Assembly (NCBI GenBank): GCA_003162475.1
Contig: PMOI01000011.1
Location: forward strand, 1 to 64,000
Length of the DNA stretch: 64,000 nt
From: Acidimicrobiaceae bacterium
GTDB taxonomy: Bacteria; Actinomycetota; Acidimicrobiia; Acidimicrobiales; RAAP-2
Direction: 5' to 3'
This document shows, one piece after another, positions 34,818 to 42,627 of this stretch. Under the pieces are notes generated by a model. That model did no database searches and had not been told where the DNA came from. It worked only from the letters and a program-made list of their open reading frames with translations. A program made the position numbers and the translations under genes. Every line of letters begins with the position of its first letter. Position 1 is the first letter of the stretch.

Positions 34818-36014
34818 TCAGTTCTTCATCAGGTCCGGCGACGTTTCCATGCCTTTACGCCACACCGAGCGGGCAATGATCTTGGTTGTATCGGCCCGAT
34901 CCTTGTAACGCATCGCAATGTCGCGAGCCTCTTCGAGCAGACCCTCCGAGAGCTTCGTGGGATTGAGTCCAAGGGCCAAGAACTTGTCCCGACTGACGTT
35001 GAGCTCGTTCTCCACGGCTTCGCGACGGGGATTCGGTAGGAGGGCCACTTCGACGCCCGTCAACTTGGCGATCAATTCGGCGAGCTCGCCAATGCGGTGA
35101 ACCTCCGTGACCTGGTTGAAGACCTGGGGCTTCTCGCCACGTTGGGGCGGATTCTCCAACGCGATCTCGACACAGCGCACGGTGTCTCGGATGTGGATGA
35201 AGGCGCGCGTCTGTCCCCCGGTGCCGTGCACGGTGAGCGGATGGCCAATGGCGGCTTGCATTAAGAAGCGATTCAGCACCGTGCCGTAGTCACCGTCGTA
35301 GTCGAAGCGGTTGATGAGACGCTCGTCGCGTGCGGTCTGAGGCGTCTGCGTGCCCCACACGATTCCTTGGTGCAGGTCCGTGATGCGTATCTGATCGTTC
35401 GCCGCGTAAAAGGCGAAGAGCAGCTGATCGAGCGTCTTGGTCATGTGATACACCGAACCGGGATTCGCCGGGTGCAGGATCTCTCGGTCGATGTCGCCGT
35501 CAGGAGTTGAAACCTTCACCGTGAGGTAGCCCTCAGGAATCGGCGCCGAGCCCGACCACCCGTAGCCGTACACGCCCATGGTGCCGAGGTGCACCAAGGC
35601 GATGTCGAGGCCACTCGCCATGATGGCCACCAAGACGTTGTGCGTCGCGCGCACGTTGTTGTCGACGGTGTAGCGCTTCGTGGCCGTGTTGCGCATCGAG
35701 TACGGCGCGGCACGCTGCTCGCCAAAGTGCACGATGGCGTCCGGGCGCACCTCACGCAGGAGGGCCTCCAGGCGGTCGTACTCTTCCGCCAAGTCGAGGA
35801 GAACGAAATCGATCTCGTTGCCGGTGAGTTCTTTCCACACTCGTACGCGCTCGTGAATCGGACGGATGGGCGTGAGCGACTCGACTTCGAGTTCGACGTC
35901 GATCTTGCGACGACTCAAATTGTCGACAATCGTGACATCGTGACCAAGATCCGAGAGGTGCAGTGACGTTGGCCAGCCACAGAATCCGTCACCGCCAAGA
36001 ACAAGTACCTTCAT
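34818..36014 (-). CDS. UDP-sulfoquinovose synthase (SQD1-like)
   Basis: SDR-family enzyme that converts UDP-glucose and sulfite to UDP-sulfoquinovose, the donor for sulfolipid or sulfoglycan. The 398 residues begin with the extended-SDR nucleotide motif LVLGGDGFCGWPTSLHL, a characteristic SQD1 feature. Then follow VDNLSRRK, VHFGEQRAAPYSM, the TMG catalytic threonine in VHLGTMGVYG, the YxxxK pair in SVYHMTKTLDQ, TDLHQGIVWGTQT, and the C-terminal GGQTRAFIHIRDTVRCVEIA. AGGAG precedes the ATG. No glycosyltransferase partner is adjacent, so the final product is not known. Confidence 0.85.
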   Translation of the reverse strand: MKVLVLGGDGFCGWPTSLHLSDLGHDVTIVDNLSRRKIDVELEVESLTPIRPIHERVRVWKELTGNEIDFVLLDLAEEYDRLEALLREVRPDAIVHFGEQRAAPYSMRNTATKRYTVDNNVRATHNVLVAIMASGLDIALVHLGTMGVYGYGWSGSAPIPEGYLTVKVSTPDGDIDREILHPANPGSVYHMTKTLDQLLFAFYAANDQIRITDLHQGIVWGTQTPQTARDERLINRFDYDGDYGTVLNRFLMQAAIGHPLTVHGTGGQTRAFIHIRDTVRCVEIALENPPQRGEKPQVFNQVTEVHRIGELAELIAKLTGVEVALLPNPRREAVENELNVSRDKFLALGLNPTKLSEGLLEEARDIAMRYKDRADTTKIIARSVWRKGMETSPDLMKN

Positions 36015-36393
36015 GAAATCTCCTAATGCGTACGCGTGAATGACGGCTGCTGGGGCAGCAGAGCTCTAAAAAGTTGGCTCAGCGTCCCTCAACACTACCA
36101 ATGAATCGGCGCCACTAAGGCTCCTCACCCCTGTGCAGCAAGCGGGCGAAGCCCGTCCACTTCTCGACGACGTGACGCGATTCGAACACGACATCAAAGA
36201 AGTCGCAGGTCAACGCCCGTGGCTAGGTATAAGACCTGTAAAGACGGTTTCCCACGCCGATGAGGGTCGAAGCGTGCGGATTCCCAGGGTCAATTCACCC
36301 AGGCGACCACGCGACGGTCACGAACACTTCCAGTTTCGCAGGGTAGGGTGAGGAAACTTTTACGACGCCCAATCGACCAACTACCGACTCGAG
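36015..36393. other. Intergenic region, no gene supported
   Basis: 379 nt between the divergent SQD1-like and DUF805 genes. A CTGCT-GGGGC-AGCAG hairpin lies near 36046-36060. On the minus strand around 36124-36200 one frame reads like a protein fragment (FFDVVFESRHVVEKWTGF), but frameshifts interrupt it and I cannot name it. Confidence 0.4.
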
Positions 36394-36840
36394 GTGCCTT
36401 TGAACTTCCCCAACGCAGTTGTCACGTGCTTGAAAAAATACGTCACCTTTTCCGGCGTGGCCTCACGGTCCGAGTACTGGTGGTTCTCCCTGTTCTTCGG
36501 CATTGGCTACGTCGTGTTTCGAGTGCTCAACGTTCCCTCGCTCGTTTCCTTTTGGAGTCTCGCGTTGCTCTTGCCCTCGCTCGCCGTCAACGTTCGGCGC
36601 CTGCACGACACCGGCCGTTCCGGTTGGTGGTACTTCGCCTGGATAATTTTGCCCTGGGAGCTTGTCCTTCTCTGCCTGCCGACGAAGACGTCTAGCAATG
36701 TCTACTTGACGGGTAGATCGTCCTCGATCACAGAGGACAGCCTTTCGTCAACCTCGTTGAAGTGTCCGTCGTGCGGCAAGATGCGCCTTCCGGGACAGAG
36801 CTACTGCATGGGATGTGGAACGAAGTTCACCAGCGAGTGA
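36394..36840 (+). CDS. DUF805 membrane protein with C-terminal zinc ribbon
   Basis: 148 residues from a GTG start. The N-terminal part is a DUF805 domain: YVTFSGVASRSEYWWFSLFF, then helices and the hallmark NVRRLHDTGRSGWWYFAWII. The C-terminal 30 residues form a two-knuckle zinc ribbon, CPSCGKMRLPGQSYCMGCG. The ribbon fused to a membrane domain suggests a sensor or scaffold role, unproven. The Shine-Dalgarno is weak. Confidence 0.78.
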   Translation: MPLNFPNAVVTCLKKYVTFSGVASRSEYWWFSLFFGIGYVVFRVLNVPSLVSFWSLALLLPSLAVNVRRLHDTGRSGWWYFAWIILPWELVLLCLPTKTSSNVYLTGRSSSITEDSLSSTSLKCPSCGKMRLPGQSYCMGCGTKFTSE

Positions 36841-36914
36841 GCCTCGACGCGGACGAAGTTCTGACGTCGACTGAGGTGATCGCTCTCACTAAAGAGCCTC
36901 GTCATCGACTTCAT

Positions 36915-36920
36915 TACACT
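36915..36920 (+). promoter_or_regulatory. -10 box of a probable leaderless transcript
   Basis: TACACT, 6 nt, then the GTG start at 36927. Confidence 0.45.
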
Positions 36921-36926
36921 TAACTC

Positions 36927-37439
36927 GTGCGTCTCCTCACGCAAGACAGACATTCCCAGCGCGCCAATCTGATCGTCCTGATCGTCTTTGGCGTGGCGTT
37001 CGGTTTCGTCGAAGCCGCCGTCGTGTACTACCTGCGAGCGCTCACGCACTTCCATCAGAACTACGCATTCTCGCACTACAAGGTCTATTTGAACCTGGGA
37101 TTCATCACCTTCGTCTCACCCATTCACTCGCTCCTCGTCAACCACCGCGTCAGCGATATCGAAGTCACGCGCGAATTCGCCACAATCGTCATGCTGGCCT
37201 GTGTCGGGTACGTGGCGGCGAGAAACTGGAAGGCGCGCGCCGGTGCGTTCCTGGTCACCTTCGCTTGCTGGGATTTGGCCTACTACCTCTTCTTGCGTAT
37301 CGAAGACAATTGGCCTCGGAGCCTGTTCACCAAGGACGTTTTCTTCCTCATCCCCGTCACGTGGATCGGCCCCGTCATCACGCCGATCGTTCTCTCCTTC
37401 GTGATACTCATCCTCGGAGCGAAGTTCTACACCGACTGA
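36927..37439 (+). CDS. Conserved multi-pass membrane protein of unknown function
   Basis: 170 residues with about four hydrophobic segments: LIVLIVFGVAFGFVEAAVVYYL, FATIVMLACVGYVAA, AFLVTFACWDLAYYLFL and the C-terminal WIGPVITPIVLSFVILIL. The motifs GFVEAAVVYYLR and FACWDLAYY, followed by WP and FLIPVTWIGPV, look conserved rather than random and I believe they define a family without a known role. No obvious partner is adjacent. Confidence 0.7.
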   Translation: MRLLTQDRHSQRANLIVLIVFGVAFGFVEAAVVYYLRALTHFHQNYAFSHYKVYLNLGFITFVSPIHSLLVNHRVSDIEVTREFATIVMLACVGYVAARNWKARAGAFLVTFACWDLAYYLFLRIEDNWPRSLFTKDVFFLIPVTWIGPVITPIVLSFVILILGAKFYTD

Positions 37440-37568
37440 GAAGTGGCGCTACGCCCTGGCGAAGCGGTCGACGAAGGTTTTCGCCACGAGAATCGAATAT
37501 GGCGGCCGATGACCGAGGTCACCAACCGCCATATTCGAACTTCCTTGTTGAGGTTCTTTCGTGACTTC

Positions 37569-38303
37569 CTACGCGCCGGTGTAGCCGCCGGTTGCGAGAC
37601 CGATGATGCTCGCGTCATACGCTGCGTACGCAAGGGCGATGTTCGCGTCGAGAATTTCGTGGTTCTCGGAGACGAAGGTCTTCGTGTTCCCTGGGAAGCC
37701 TTGTGGCGTCTGGGCAAGCACGATGCTCTGAACATTCAAGATTCGCGTCGACCAGTTAGAAAGCCGCGCGACGTAATTGTCGTAGTGGTTAAGAGCATTC
37801 TTGTAACCCGGGAGACCCAAGAGCGACGTAACTTCTGACTGGAGCGTCGCCTCGTTGGCCTGCATCGTCGTCACTTGGTTCGCTATAACAGAGGCTTCGA
37901 TCATCTCGAACACTTGTGGAGACATCACTGCGTACACGCGGTTGTCCTTGAGCATCGCCGATCGGTCCGTGTTGAGCTGTGCTCTGGTGGTGTCCGTGGG
38001 GACCTTTGCGACCAGGGAATTAATACTCGACCCCTCAGTCGAAAGACGTGCTTGGAGTGTCGTCGACGCACTCGTTGACAGCGAGGTCGCCGCGGTCACG
38101 TCCGCGACGAGGTGCAGGAGCTGCGTGGCACGGTTTGCCAGCTGGACCTCGAGCGCCTTTTGTGCCGTAAGGAAACTGGCACTTGGCGTCGTGCTGGTCG
38201 CTGGCGAAGGCGGTGAACTCGCGTACGCAACGGCTGGAATGCTGATACCCATGGCGGCGGCGAGTACGGCCACCGCAATGGATCTGGTAGTTATGTTTCT
38301 CAT
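37569..38303 (-). CDS. Secreted helical protein of unknown function
   Basis: 244 residues from the ATG at 38303, preceded by GGGAG. A clear signal peptide (SIAVAVLAAAMGISIPAVAYA) is followed by a Ser/Thr/Pro-rich linker. The mature protein is rich in Ala, Leu, Ser, Thr and Gln with no cysteines and is predicted mostly helical, with heptad-like spacing around residues 60-160. No domain is recognised. The reading frame extends to 38537, but the ribosome site and signal peptide fix the start. Confidence 0.72.
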   Translation of the reverse strand: MRNITTRSIAVAVLAAAMGISIPAVAYASSPPSPATSTTPSASFLTAQKALEVQLANRATQLLHLVADVTAATSLSTSASTTLQARLSTEGSSINSLVAKVPTDTTRAQLNTDRSAMLKDNRVYAVMSPQVFEMIEASVIANQVTTMQANEATLQSEVTSLLGLPGYKNALNHYDNYVARLSNWSTRILNVQSIVLAQTPQGFPGNTKTFVSENHEILDANIALAYAAYDASIIGLATGGYTGA

Positions 38304-38929
38304 ATGTTCTCCCTTCATAGGAACAGTTCTCAGAGTAGAGAGCGCATTTGTGAGAGTGATGTGAAGGTGCTGTTGGATGACTGAGAGATAGTTTTGAAAT
38401 TGGTGTGAAATGACGAGTCGCTTCCGTCTTCCGCAGGTGGACTCTTCGCTCGAAGAGCGCGCACTTCTGTACTTTCGCGTGCACTCACACGCTGAACGAC
38501 GGACGTTCTGGGCGTCCCTCGTACCTTTCCCACTCAAAATAGACCCAGATCAGTTCCTTATAACCGTTAGCGTTAGCGTTGGCGTTGACCGGATAACGGA
38601 TCGAAGTCAATCGGTGGGTATAGGTGAAAGGGACGGTTGAAACGTCCGTTCTCCCAATTTTCCCGGAATCGCATCGTCGAGTGCATGAACGAGCACGACG
38701 CGACGCGTCAGTGCTGTCGTACACAACGTGGAAGTTGCGTGGGTGCTTCCCCGACTGCCGCTAGGGAACGTCGAGACATGTGAAGACGATGACCCTCGCT
38801 CACACGGATTCACGTTAAATTTCATCCACCACGGTGGCCGCGACGGTTCGGAGGGCTGTACCGAAGTCGAGCGAAGAAGCTCAATGGCAAGATGACGTGA
38901 CGTACGAACAAGCGAAGGAGATCTCAGAG
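38304..38929. other. Long intergenic region with a hexanucleotide repeat
   Basis: 626 nt between the divergent secreted-protein and PLP-lyase genes. CGTTAG-CGTTAG-CGTTGG-CGTTGA is at 38565-38588. I looked for an S-adenosylmethionine-type riboswitch before the lyase and saw none. No gene is supported. Confidence 0.45.
38565..38588. repeat. Degenerate CGTTRG tandem hexamer
   Basis: Four consecutive copies of a 6-bp unit (two exact, two with one change) in non-coding DNA. Confidence 0.65.
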
Positions 38930-40111
38930 ATGGACGAGCCACAGGACCGACCCGCTACGTCACTTCTACACAGCGACGCACACGCTCGCCACGGTGCCGT
39001 CGTTCCCTCGATCGTCCAGGCGACGACATTCGCTGCTGCTTCAAGCGAGGAGTTCCTGGATCTCGCGACGAGGAGTTTCGCCGACGAGTTCTACATCCGC
39101 TATGGCAATCCGAATCACACCCAGGTCTCGCTCGTCGTGTCCGCGCTGGAAGACGCCGAACGGGCCATCGTCACCGCGAGCGGCATGGGCGCAGTGTCGA
39201 CCCTCGCCTTGGCACTATTGAAGGCTGGCGACCACGTCGTGGTGCAGCGTTCCGTTTATCCCGGCACGACAACACTCACCACGGACCTTTTAGCGCGCTT
39301 CGGAGTCAGCGCGGACCTTGTCGGCCAGAGTTCACCCGAAGAACTCGAATCATTGATACGTCCGTCGACGCGGCTCGTGTTCGTAGAAAGTCCCAGCAAC
39401 CCTCTGCTTGGCATAACAGACCTTCGCCGCTTCGCCGATCTCGTTCACCACTCGGGAGCACTTTTGGTGGCCGACAATACCGTGGCTACGCCCCTGAACC
39501 AACGCCCGCTGGCTCTAGGCGCTGACTTGGTGTGGCACAGCGCAACGAAGTACCTGGCTGGCCATTCGGACGTTGCCGCTGGCATCGTGGCGGGCAGCGA
39601 AGAGCTCGTCGAGCGCGTCTGGCGAACGCATCTAACCCTCGGCTCGGTCCTTGGACCCTTCGACGCGTGGCTCCTTCTGCGCGGGCTGCGTACGCTCGAC
39701 GTGCGAATGATTCGGCATAACGAAAACGGTGATGCCGTCGCTCGCTTTCTCGACGGCCACCCTGACGTAGACTCCGTCTTCTATCCGGGACTAGCGTCTC
39801 ATCCCCAGCATGCTCTTGCTGCAAGTCAAATGACGGGATTTGGTGGTCTCGTATCTTTCGTACCTCGTGGTGGCGCCGAGCGCGCCGAACGTTTGCTTGA
39901 CGCACTGCGCCTAACAGTGCGCGCGGCCAGTCTCGGTTCGGTGCATTCACTTGCCACGCGCCCTGCAGCAATGTGGAGCGGTCGGCCTTCTGGCCCAGGA
40001 ATTGACATCGTCGATGACGCACTCATTCGACTCTCGGTTGGTATCGAGGCGAAGGAGGACCTGATTCGAGACCTTGAGCAGGCCCTCGCGGTGACGTCGA
40101 AGGATTATTGA
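38930..40111 (+). CDS. Cys/Met-metabolism PLP enzyme (methionine gamma-lyase or cystathionine gamma-lyase/synthase)
   Basis: 393 residues from the ATG at 38930 (AAGGAG upstream). Fold-type I PLP enzyme: YIRYGNPNHTQVSLVVSALE, the phosphate-binding ASGMGAVSTLALALL, VVVQRSVYPGTTTL, VFVESPSNPLLGITDL, LLVADNTVATPLNQRPLALG, and the Schiff-base lysine in VWHSATKYLAGHSDVAAGIV. The C-terminus RLSVGIEAKEDLIRDLEQAL is typical. The members cannot be separated by eye; lyase activity on methionine or cystathionine and sulfhydrylase activity are all possible. Another copy's tail survives at 41.1 kb. Confidence 0.87.
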   Translation: MDEPQDRPATSLLHSDAHARHGAVVPSIVQATTFAAASSEEFLDLATRSFADEFYIRYGNPNHTQVSLVVSALEDAERAIVTASGMGAVSTLALALLKAGDHVVVQRSVYPGTTTLTTDLLARFGVSADLVGQSSPEELESLIRPSTRLVFVESPSNPLLGITDLRRFADLVHHSGALLVADNTVATPLNQRPLALGADLVWHSATKYLAGHSDVAAGIVAGSEELVERVWRTHLTLGSVLGPFDAWLLLRGLRTLDVRMIRHNENGDAVARFLDGHPDVDSVFYPGLASHPQHALAASQMTGFGGLVSFVPRGGAERAERLLDALRLTVRAASLGSVHSLATRPAAMWSGRPSGPGIDIVDDALIRLSVGIEAKEDLIRDLEQALAVTSKDY

Positions 40112-40409
40112 ACCATCTCAAGCCTGATGACGTCAACCGCGAATGAACCTGGGTCGAATGGCATTCATCGACATAGAAGAGGTCTAGGAAGCGGGTTGGC
40201 TTGTCCGGTGTGTCACGACAGATCACATTGGTGGGGCCAGGTACTCAGGGCCTGGTTCACGGTCGCTGAGCCGGACGTACGTCATATCGTTCAATCGAAA
40301 CTTGAAGCTCACCACTCTTGGATACGAGCGTAAACAGGGCCGTCCTCTGCCTGTTTTGTCTGGAGGTCCAACGCCAAGTCGGTTCTCACCGCCTTCGCTG
40401 TCGAGCTGT
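40112..40409. other. Intergenic region containing repeat A
   Basis: 298 nt between the PLP-lyase gene and the end of the prepilin-like gene. It holds the left copy of the 51-bp inverted repeat (40233-40283). Nothing else is recognised. Confidence 0.5.
40233..40283 (+). repeat. 51-bp dispersed repeat, copy A
   Basis: Begins GGGGCCAGGTACTCAGG and ends CCGGACGTACGTC. It aligns without gaps, at roughly 70-75% identity by eye, to the reverse complement of 41210-41260. Copy A on the minus strand and copy B on the plus strand both read PGPEYLAP when translated in one frame. The pair flanks the prepilin-like gene. It could be a remnant of a mobile element or a genome-wide dispersed element. Confidence 0.55.
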
Positions 40410-40904
40410 TCAAGCCGCGAAGCAGCCGGACTTGGGAGAACTGGTGCCGTCCGATCCGTGCGAGGACGCACCCCTCACGGGGATGACGCTCAACTGCGCT
40501 CCGTTCCAGGTGATTGAGTAGGAGGGCGCAGTCTCGGGCCAGACTTGCAGGTAGGGCCCGCCGTTGGCCGCCGCCGTCGCCCACGCGGCTCCGGCTGCGG
40601 GCAACGACCCATTGAGCGAGCGGTAGTCGGCGAGTGCCGTCTCAATGGCCCGGTAGTTCGCCTGGCAGGCCGAGGCGGCGGCCTCCTGCGCGCCACTCTC
40701 GGGCGTCGCAGGCACCGTCGTCGTGGTCGCGCCGGGAATCGTGGTGGTCGTGCCAGTACCCGATGGCGAGCCGCCCAGGGTGTTGAGCATGATCACGGCC
40801 ATCACGGCCAAGACAATGACGGTGAGCAGCGTTCCGAGCAACGCAACCCCCTGCTCGGGGCACGAACCGTGAACTCTGCGACGACTGCGTCTGAAGGCGT
40901 CCAT
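40410..40904 (-). CDS. Type IV prepilin-like protein
   Basis: 164 residues from the ATG at 40904. A basic leader of about 20 residues (MDAFRRSRRRVHGSCPEQG) ends in glycine and is followed by one hydrophobic segment, VALLGTLLTVIVLAVMAVIM, as in type IV pilin-like precursors, although the usual Phe and Glu5 after cleavage are absent. A Thr/Pro linker (TTTTIPGATTTTVPATPES) then leads to a small globular domain (ACQANYRAIETALADYRSLN, GPYLQVWPE), a pattern seen in actinobacterial pseudopilins. No pilus assembly genes are adjacent. It may be part of a transferred segment bounded by the 51-bp repeats. Confidence 0.65.
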   Translation of the reverse strand: MDAFRRSRRRVHGSCPEQGVALLGTLLTVIVLAVMAVIMLNTLGGSPSGTGTTTTIPGATTTTVPATPESGAQEAAASACQANYRAIETALADYRSLNGSLPAAGAAWATAAANGGPYLQVWPETAPSYSITWNGAQLSVIPVRGASSHGSDGTSSPKSGCFAA

Positions 40905-41065
40905 CTGGGCCAATCGTATCGGTGGAATCGGCGACGGGACGGGACTCGAAAGGCGTAACCCAGTGCCAGAGGAGCAAGACACAACGGCCCCACCATCGCC
41001 CGCGTGGTCACGGTGCATGTACCAGAAACTGGTACTTCTCCGCGTGCGAGGGGCCCCGCAAGGAT

Positions 41066-41137
41066 TCAACCTTTCGGGCTCGTCGCCTCGAGCGCCTCTT
41101 CGAAGTCCTTGATGAGATCCTCGGGCGCCTCAATGCC
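41066..41137 (-). pseudogene. C-terminal remnant of a Cys/Met PLP-lyase gene
   Basis: On the minus strand a frame reads MLSVGIEAPEDLIKDFEEAL and ends with EATSPKG and a stop. This matches the C-terminus of the intact lyase at 40111 (RLSVGIEAKEDLIRDLEQAL). About 24 residues of similarity remain; upstream the match stops, near repeat copy B. I read it as the tail of a deleted paralogue. Confidence 0.55.
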
Positions 41138-41209
41138 GACCGAGAGCATCTCACTCCCTCTATCCCTCGACTCTGAGCGAAGACCTCGACGGCGAAAAAG
41201 GGATCCAAC

Positions 41210-41260
41210 GACGAGTGTCCGGCCAGACGACAACAAGCCAGGACCTGAGTACCTAGCCCC
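41210..41260 (-). repeat. 51-bp dispersed repeat, copy B
   Basis: Inverted relative to copy A at 40233-40283. On the minus strand it begins GGGGCTAGGTACTCAGG and ends CCGGACACTCGTC. It ends 11 nt before the 3' end of tRNA-Arg(ACG), a common position for integration-associated sequence. Confidence 0.55.
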
Positions 41261-41271
41261 CAGAAGTGAAG

Positions 41272-41345
41272 TGCGGCTGGAGGGATTCGAACCCCCGACC
41301 CTCGGTTCCGTAGACCGATGCTCTAATCCGCTGAGCTACAGCCGC
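41272..41345 (-). tRNA. tRNA-Arg (anticodon ACG)
   Basis: The minus strand gives acceptor GCGGCTG pairing with CAGCCGC, D arm with AGCTCAGCGGATTAGAGC, anticodon stem-loop TCGGT-CTACGGA-ACCGA (ACG), T loop GTTCGAATC, discriminator A, and no encoded CCA. A34 is the substrate of TadA, encoded at 25.4 kb. Confidence 0.95.
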
Positions 41346-41404
41346 GTTGATACTGGCCCACCATCCTAGCCGACTTCGTTTCAATGAACCCTTGGCGAAC
41401 TCAG

Positions 41405-41410
41405 TACCAT
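41405..41410 (+). promoter_or_regulatory. -10 box of a probable leaderless amidohydrolase transcript
   Basis: TACCAT, 6 nt, then ATG at 41417. It supports that start over the in-frame ATG at 41384. Confidence 0.5.
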
Positions 41411-41416
41411 GCGACT

Positions 41417-42604
41417 ATGGCCCGATCATTCATCGATGACCTGCCCGAACTCCTTGACGCGGCGTACGGCCCGATGGTCGATCTTCGCCACGACTTGCAC
41501 GCCCACCCCGAACTTTCCTTCGAAGAACATCGCACGACCGCGATAGTGAAAGAGCGACTGGTCTCTCTCGGCTTCGAGATGCGACCGTGCCCGACCGAGA
41601 CCGGCGCGGTGGCCCGAATCGTCGGCGCCAAGCCCGGTAAAAGCGTCATGGTACGCGCCGATATCGACGGGCTTCCCGTCACCGAAGAAAGAAGCCTCTC
41701 CTACGTGTCCCAGAACGAAGGCGTCATGCACGCCTGTGGCCACGACGTGCATACCGCCAGCCTCCTTGGGGTCGCGGACCTGTTGGCACGCCGGCGAGAG
41801 GAACTCGCCGGCGAGTTCACGCTGTTGTTCCAACCGGCCGAAGAGGTGATCGGGGGTGCCAAGGTGATGATCGCCGGCGGCGTCCTCGACGACAATCCCG
41901 TGGACTTCGTCATTGGCGTTCACGTGACGTCGTTGGCCCCCGTGGGACTCGTGGCGACGCGCGCGGGCATCATGATGAGTGACGGTCAGACGCTCAGTGT
42001 GCACATCAAGGGTCGAGGCGGTCACGGCGCGATGGCGACGACCGAAGGCAATGTCGTACTCGCCGTCAGCCACCTCGCGCCCCGTCTCGCCAGCGTGGTG
42101 GAGGGCCTCTCCTACGAAGGGACCGACTGCGCCTGCTCGGCCGGGGTCCTCAAGGCCGGTACCGCGAACAACGTGGTCCCGCGCCACGCACTGTTGCGCG
42201 GAACCCTGCGCACCTTCACGCCCGATCAGAAAGCGCAGGCACTCGCGAGACTTCGTGATCTTCTCCTTGAGGTCGACTCGATCTTCAGCGTTCAGTGCGC
42301 GTTGGAACTTAACGAAACCACCCCGGCCGTGAACAACAACGCGGCCGTGACGTCGCGCGTGGTGGCGAGCGCGTCGAAGGTCGTCGACGCCGACAACGTG
42401 ATCACGTTTCCCCCCGTCACGCCGAGCGACGACGTCTCGGAGTTTCTCGTGCGCGTGCCGGGCTGTTACCTCTTCGTCGGCGGGGCCCTCGCCGACGGCA
42501 CGAGTGGCATGCACCACAGTCCGGACTTCGCCGTCGACGATCGAGCGTGTCGCGTGACCGCGGGCGTCCTCGCCGCGGCCGCCGTCGACCTCGCGAAGAG
42601 CTAG
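41417..42604 (+). CDS. M20D-family amidohydrolase (hippurate/N-acyl amino acid hydrolase type)
   Basis: 395 residues. Metal-dependent hydrolase of N-acyl or carbamoyl amino acids and related amides. The first domain has LRHDLHAHPELSFEEHRT, MVRADIDGLPV, and the metal-binding MHACGHDVHTASLLG; the acidic base region is FQPAEEVIGGAKVMI. A lid/dimerisation domain (about residues 185-300) carries the HIKGRGGHGAMATTEGN motif, and the C-terminal histidine is in GTSGMHHSPDFAVDD. The substrate cannot be decided by sequence. It is a single gene next to tRNA-Arg. Confidence 0.88.
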   Translation: MARSFIDDLPELLDAAYGPMVDLRHDLHAHPELSFEEHRTTAIVKERLVSLGFEMRPCPTETGAVARIVGAKPGKSVMVRADIDGLPVTEERSLSYVSQNEGVMHACGHDVHTASLLGVADLLARRREELAGEFTLLFQPAEEVIGGAKVMIAGGVLDDNPVDFVIGVHVTSLAPVGLVATRAGIMMSDGQTLSVHIKGRGGHGAMATTEGNVVLAVSHLAPRLASVVEGLSYEGTDCACSAGVLKAGTANNVVPRHALLRGTLRTFTPDQKAQALARLRDLLLEVDSIFSVQCALELNETTPAVNNNAAVTSRVVASASKVVDADNVITFPPVTPSDDVSEFLVRVPGCYLFVGGALADGTSGMHHSPDFAVDDRACRVTAGVLAAAAVDLAKS

Positions 42605-42627
42605 GCCCAGGTTACGCAGCCAACGAT

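Larger units (their letters stand above)
40905..41271. other. Intergenic region with gene remnant and repeat B
   Basis: 367 nt holding the PLP-lyase remnant (41066-41137) and repeat copy B (41210-41260). No intact gene is present. Confidence 0.5.

Noticed and set aside
36124-36215. Protein-like fragment FFDVVFESRHVVEKWTGF on the minus strand
   Set aside because: Frame breaks on both sides and no secure family; mentioned only as a possible remnant.
38640-38929. Riboswitch before the Cys/Met PLP lyase
   Set aside because: I could not find the conserved core of an S-adenosylmethionine or cobalamin riboswitch.
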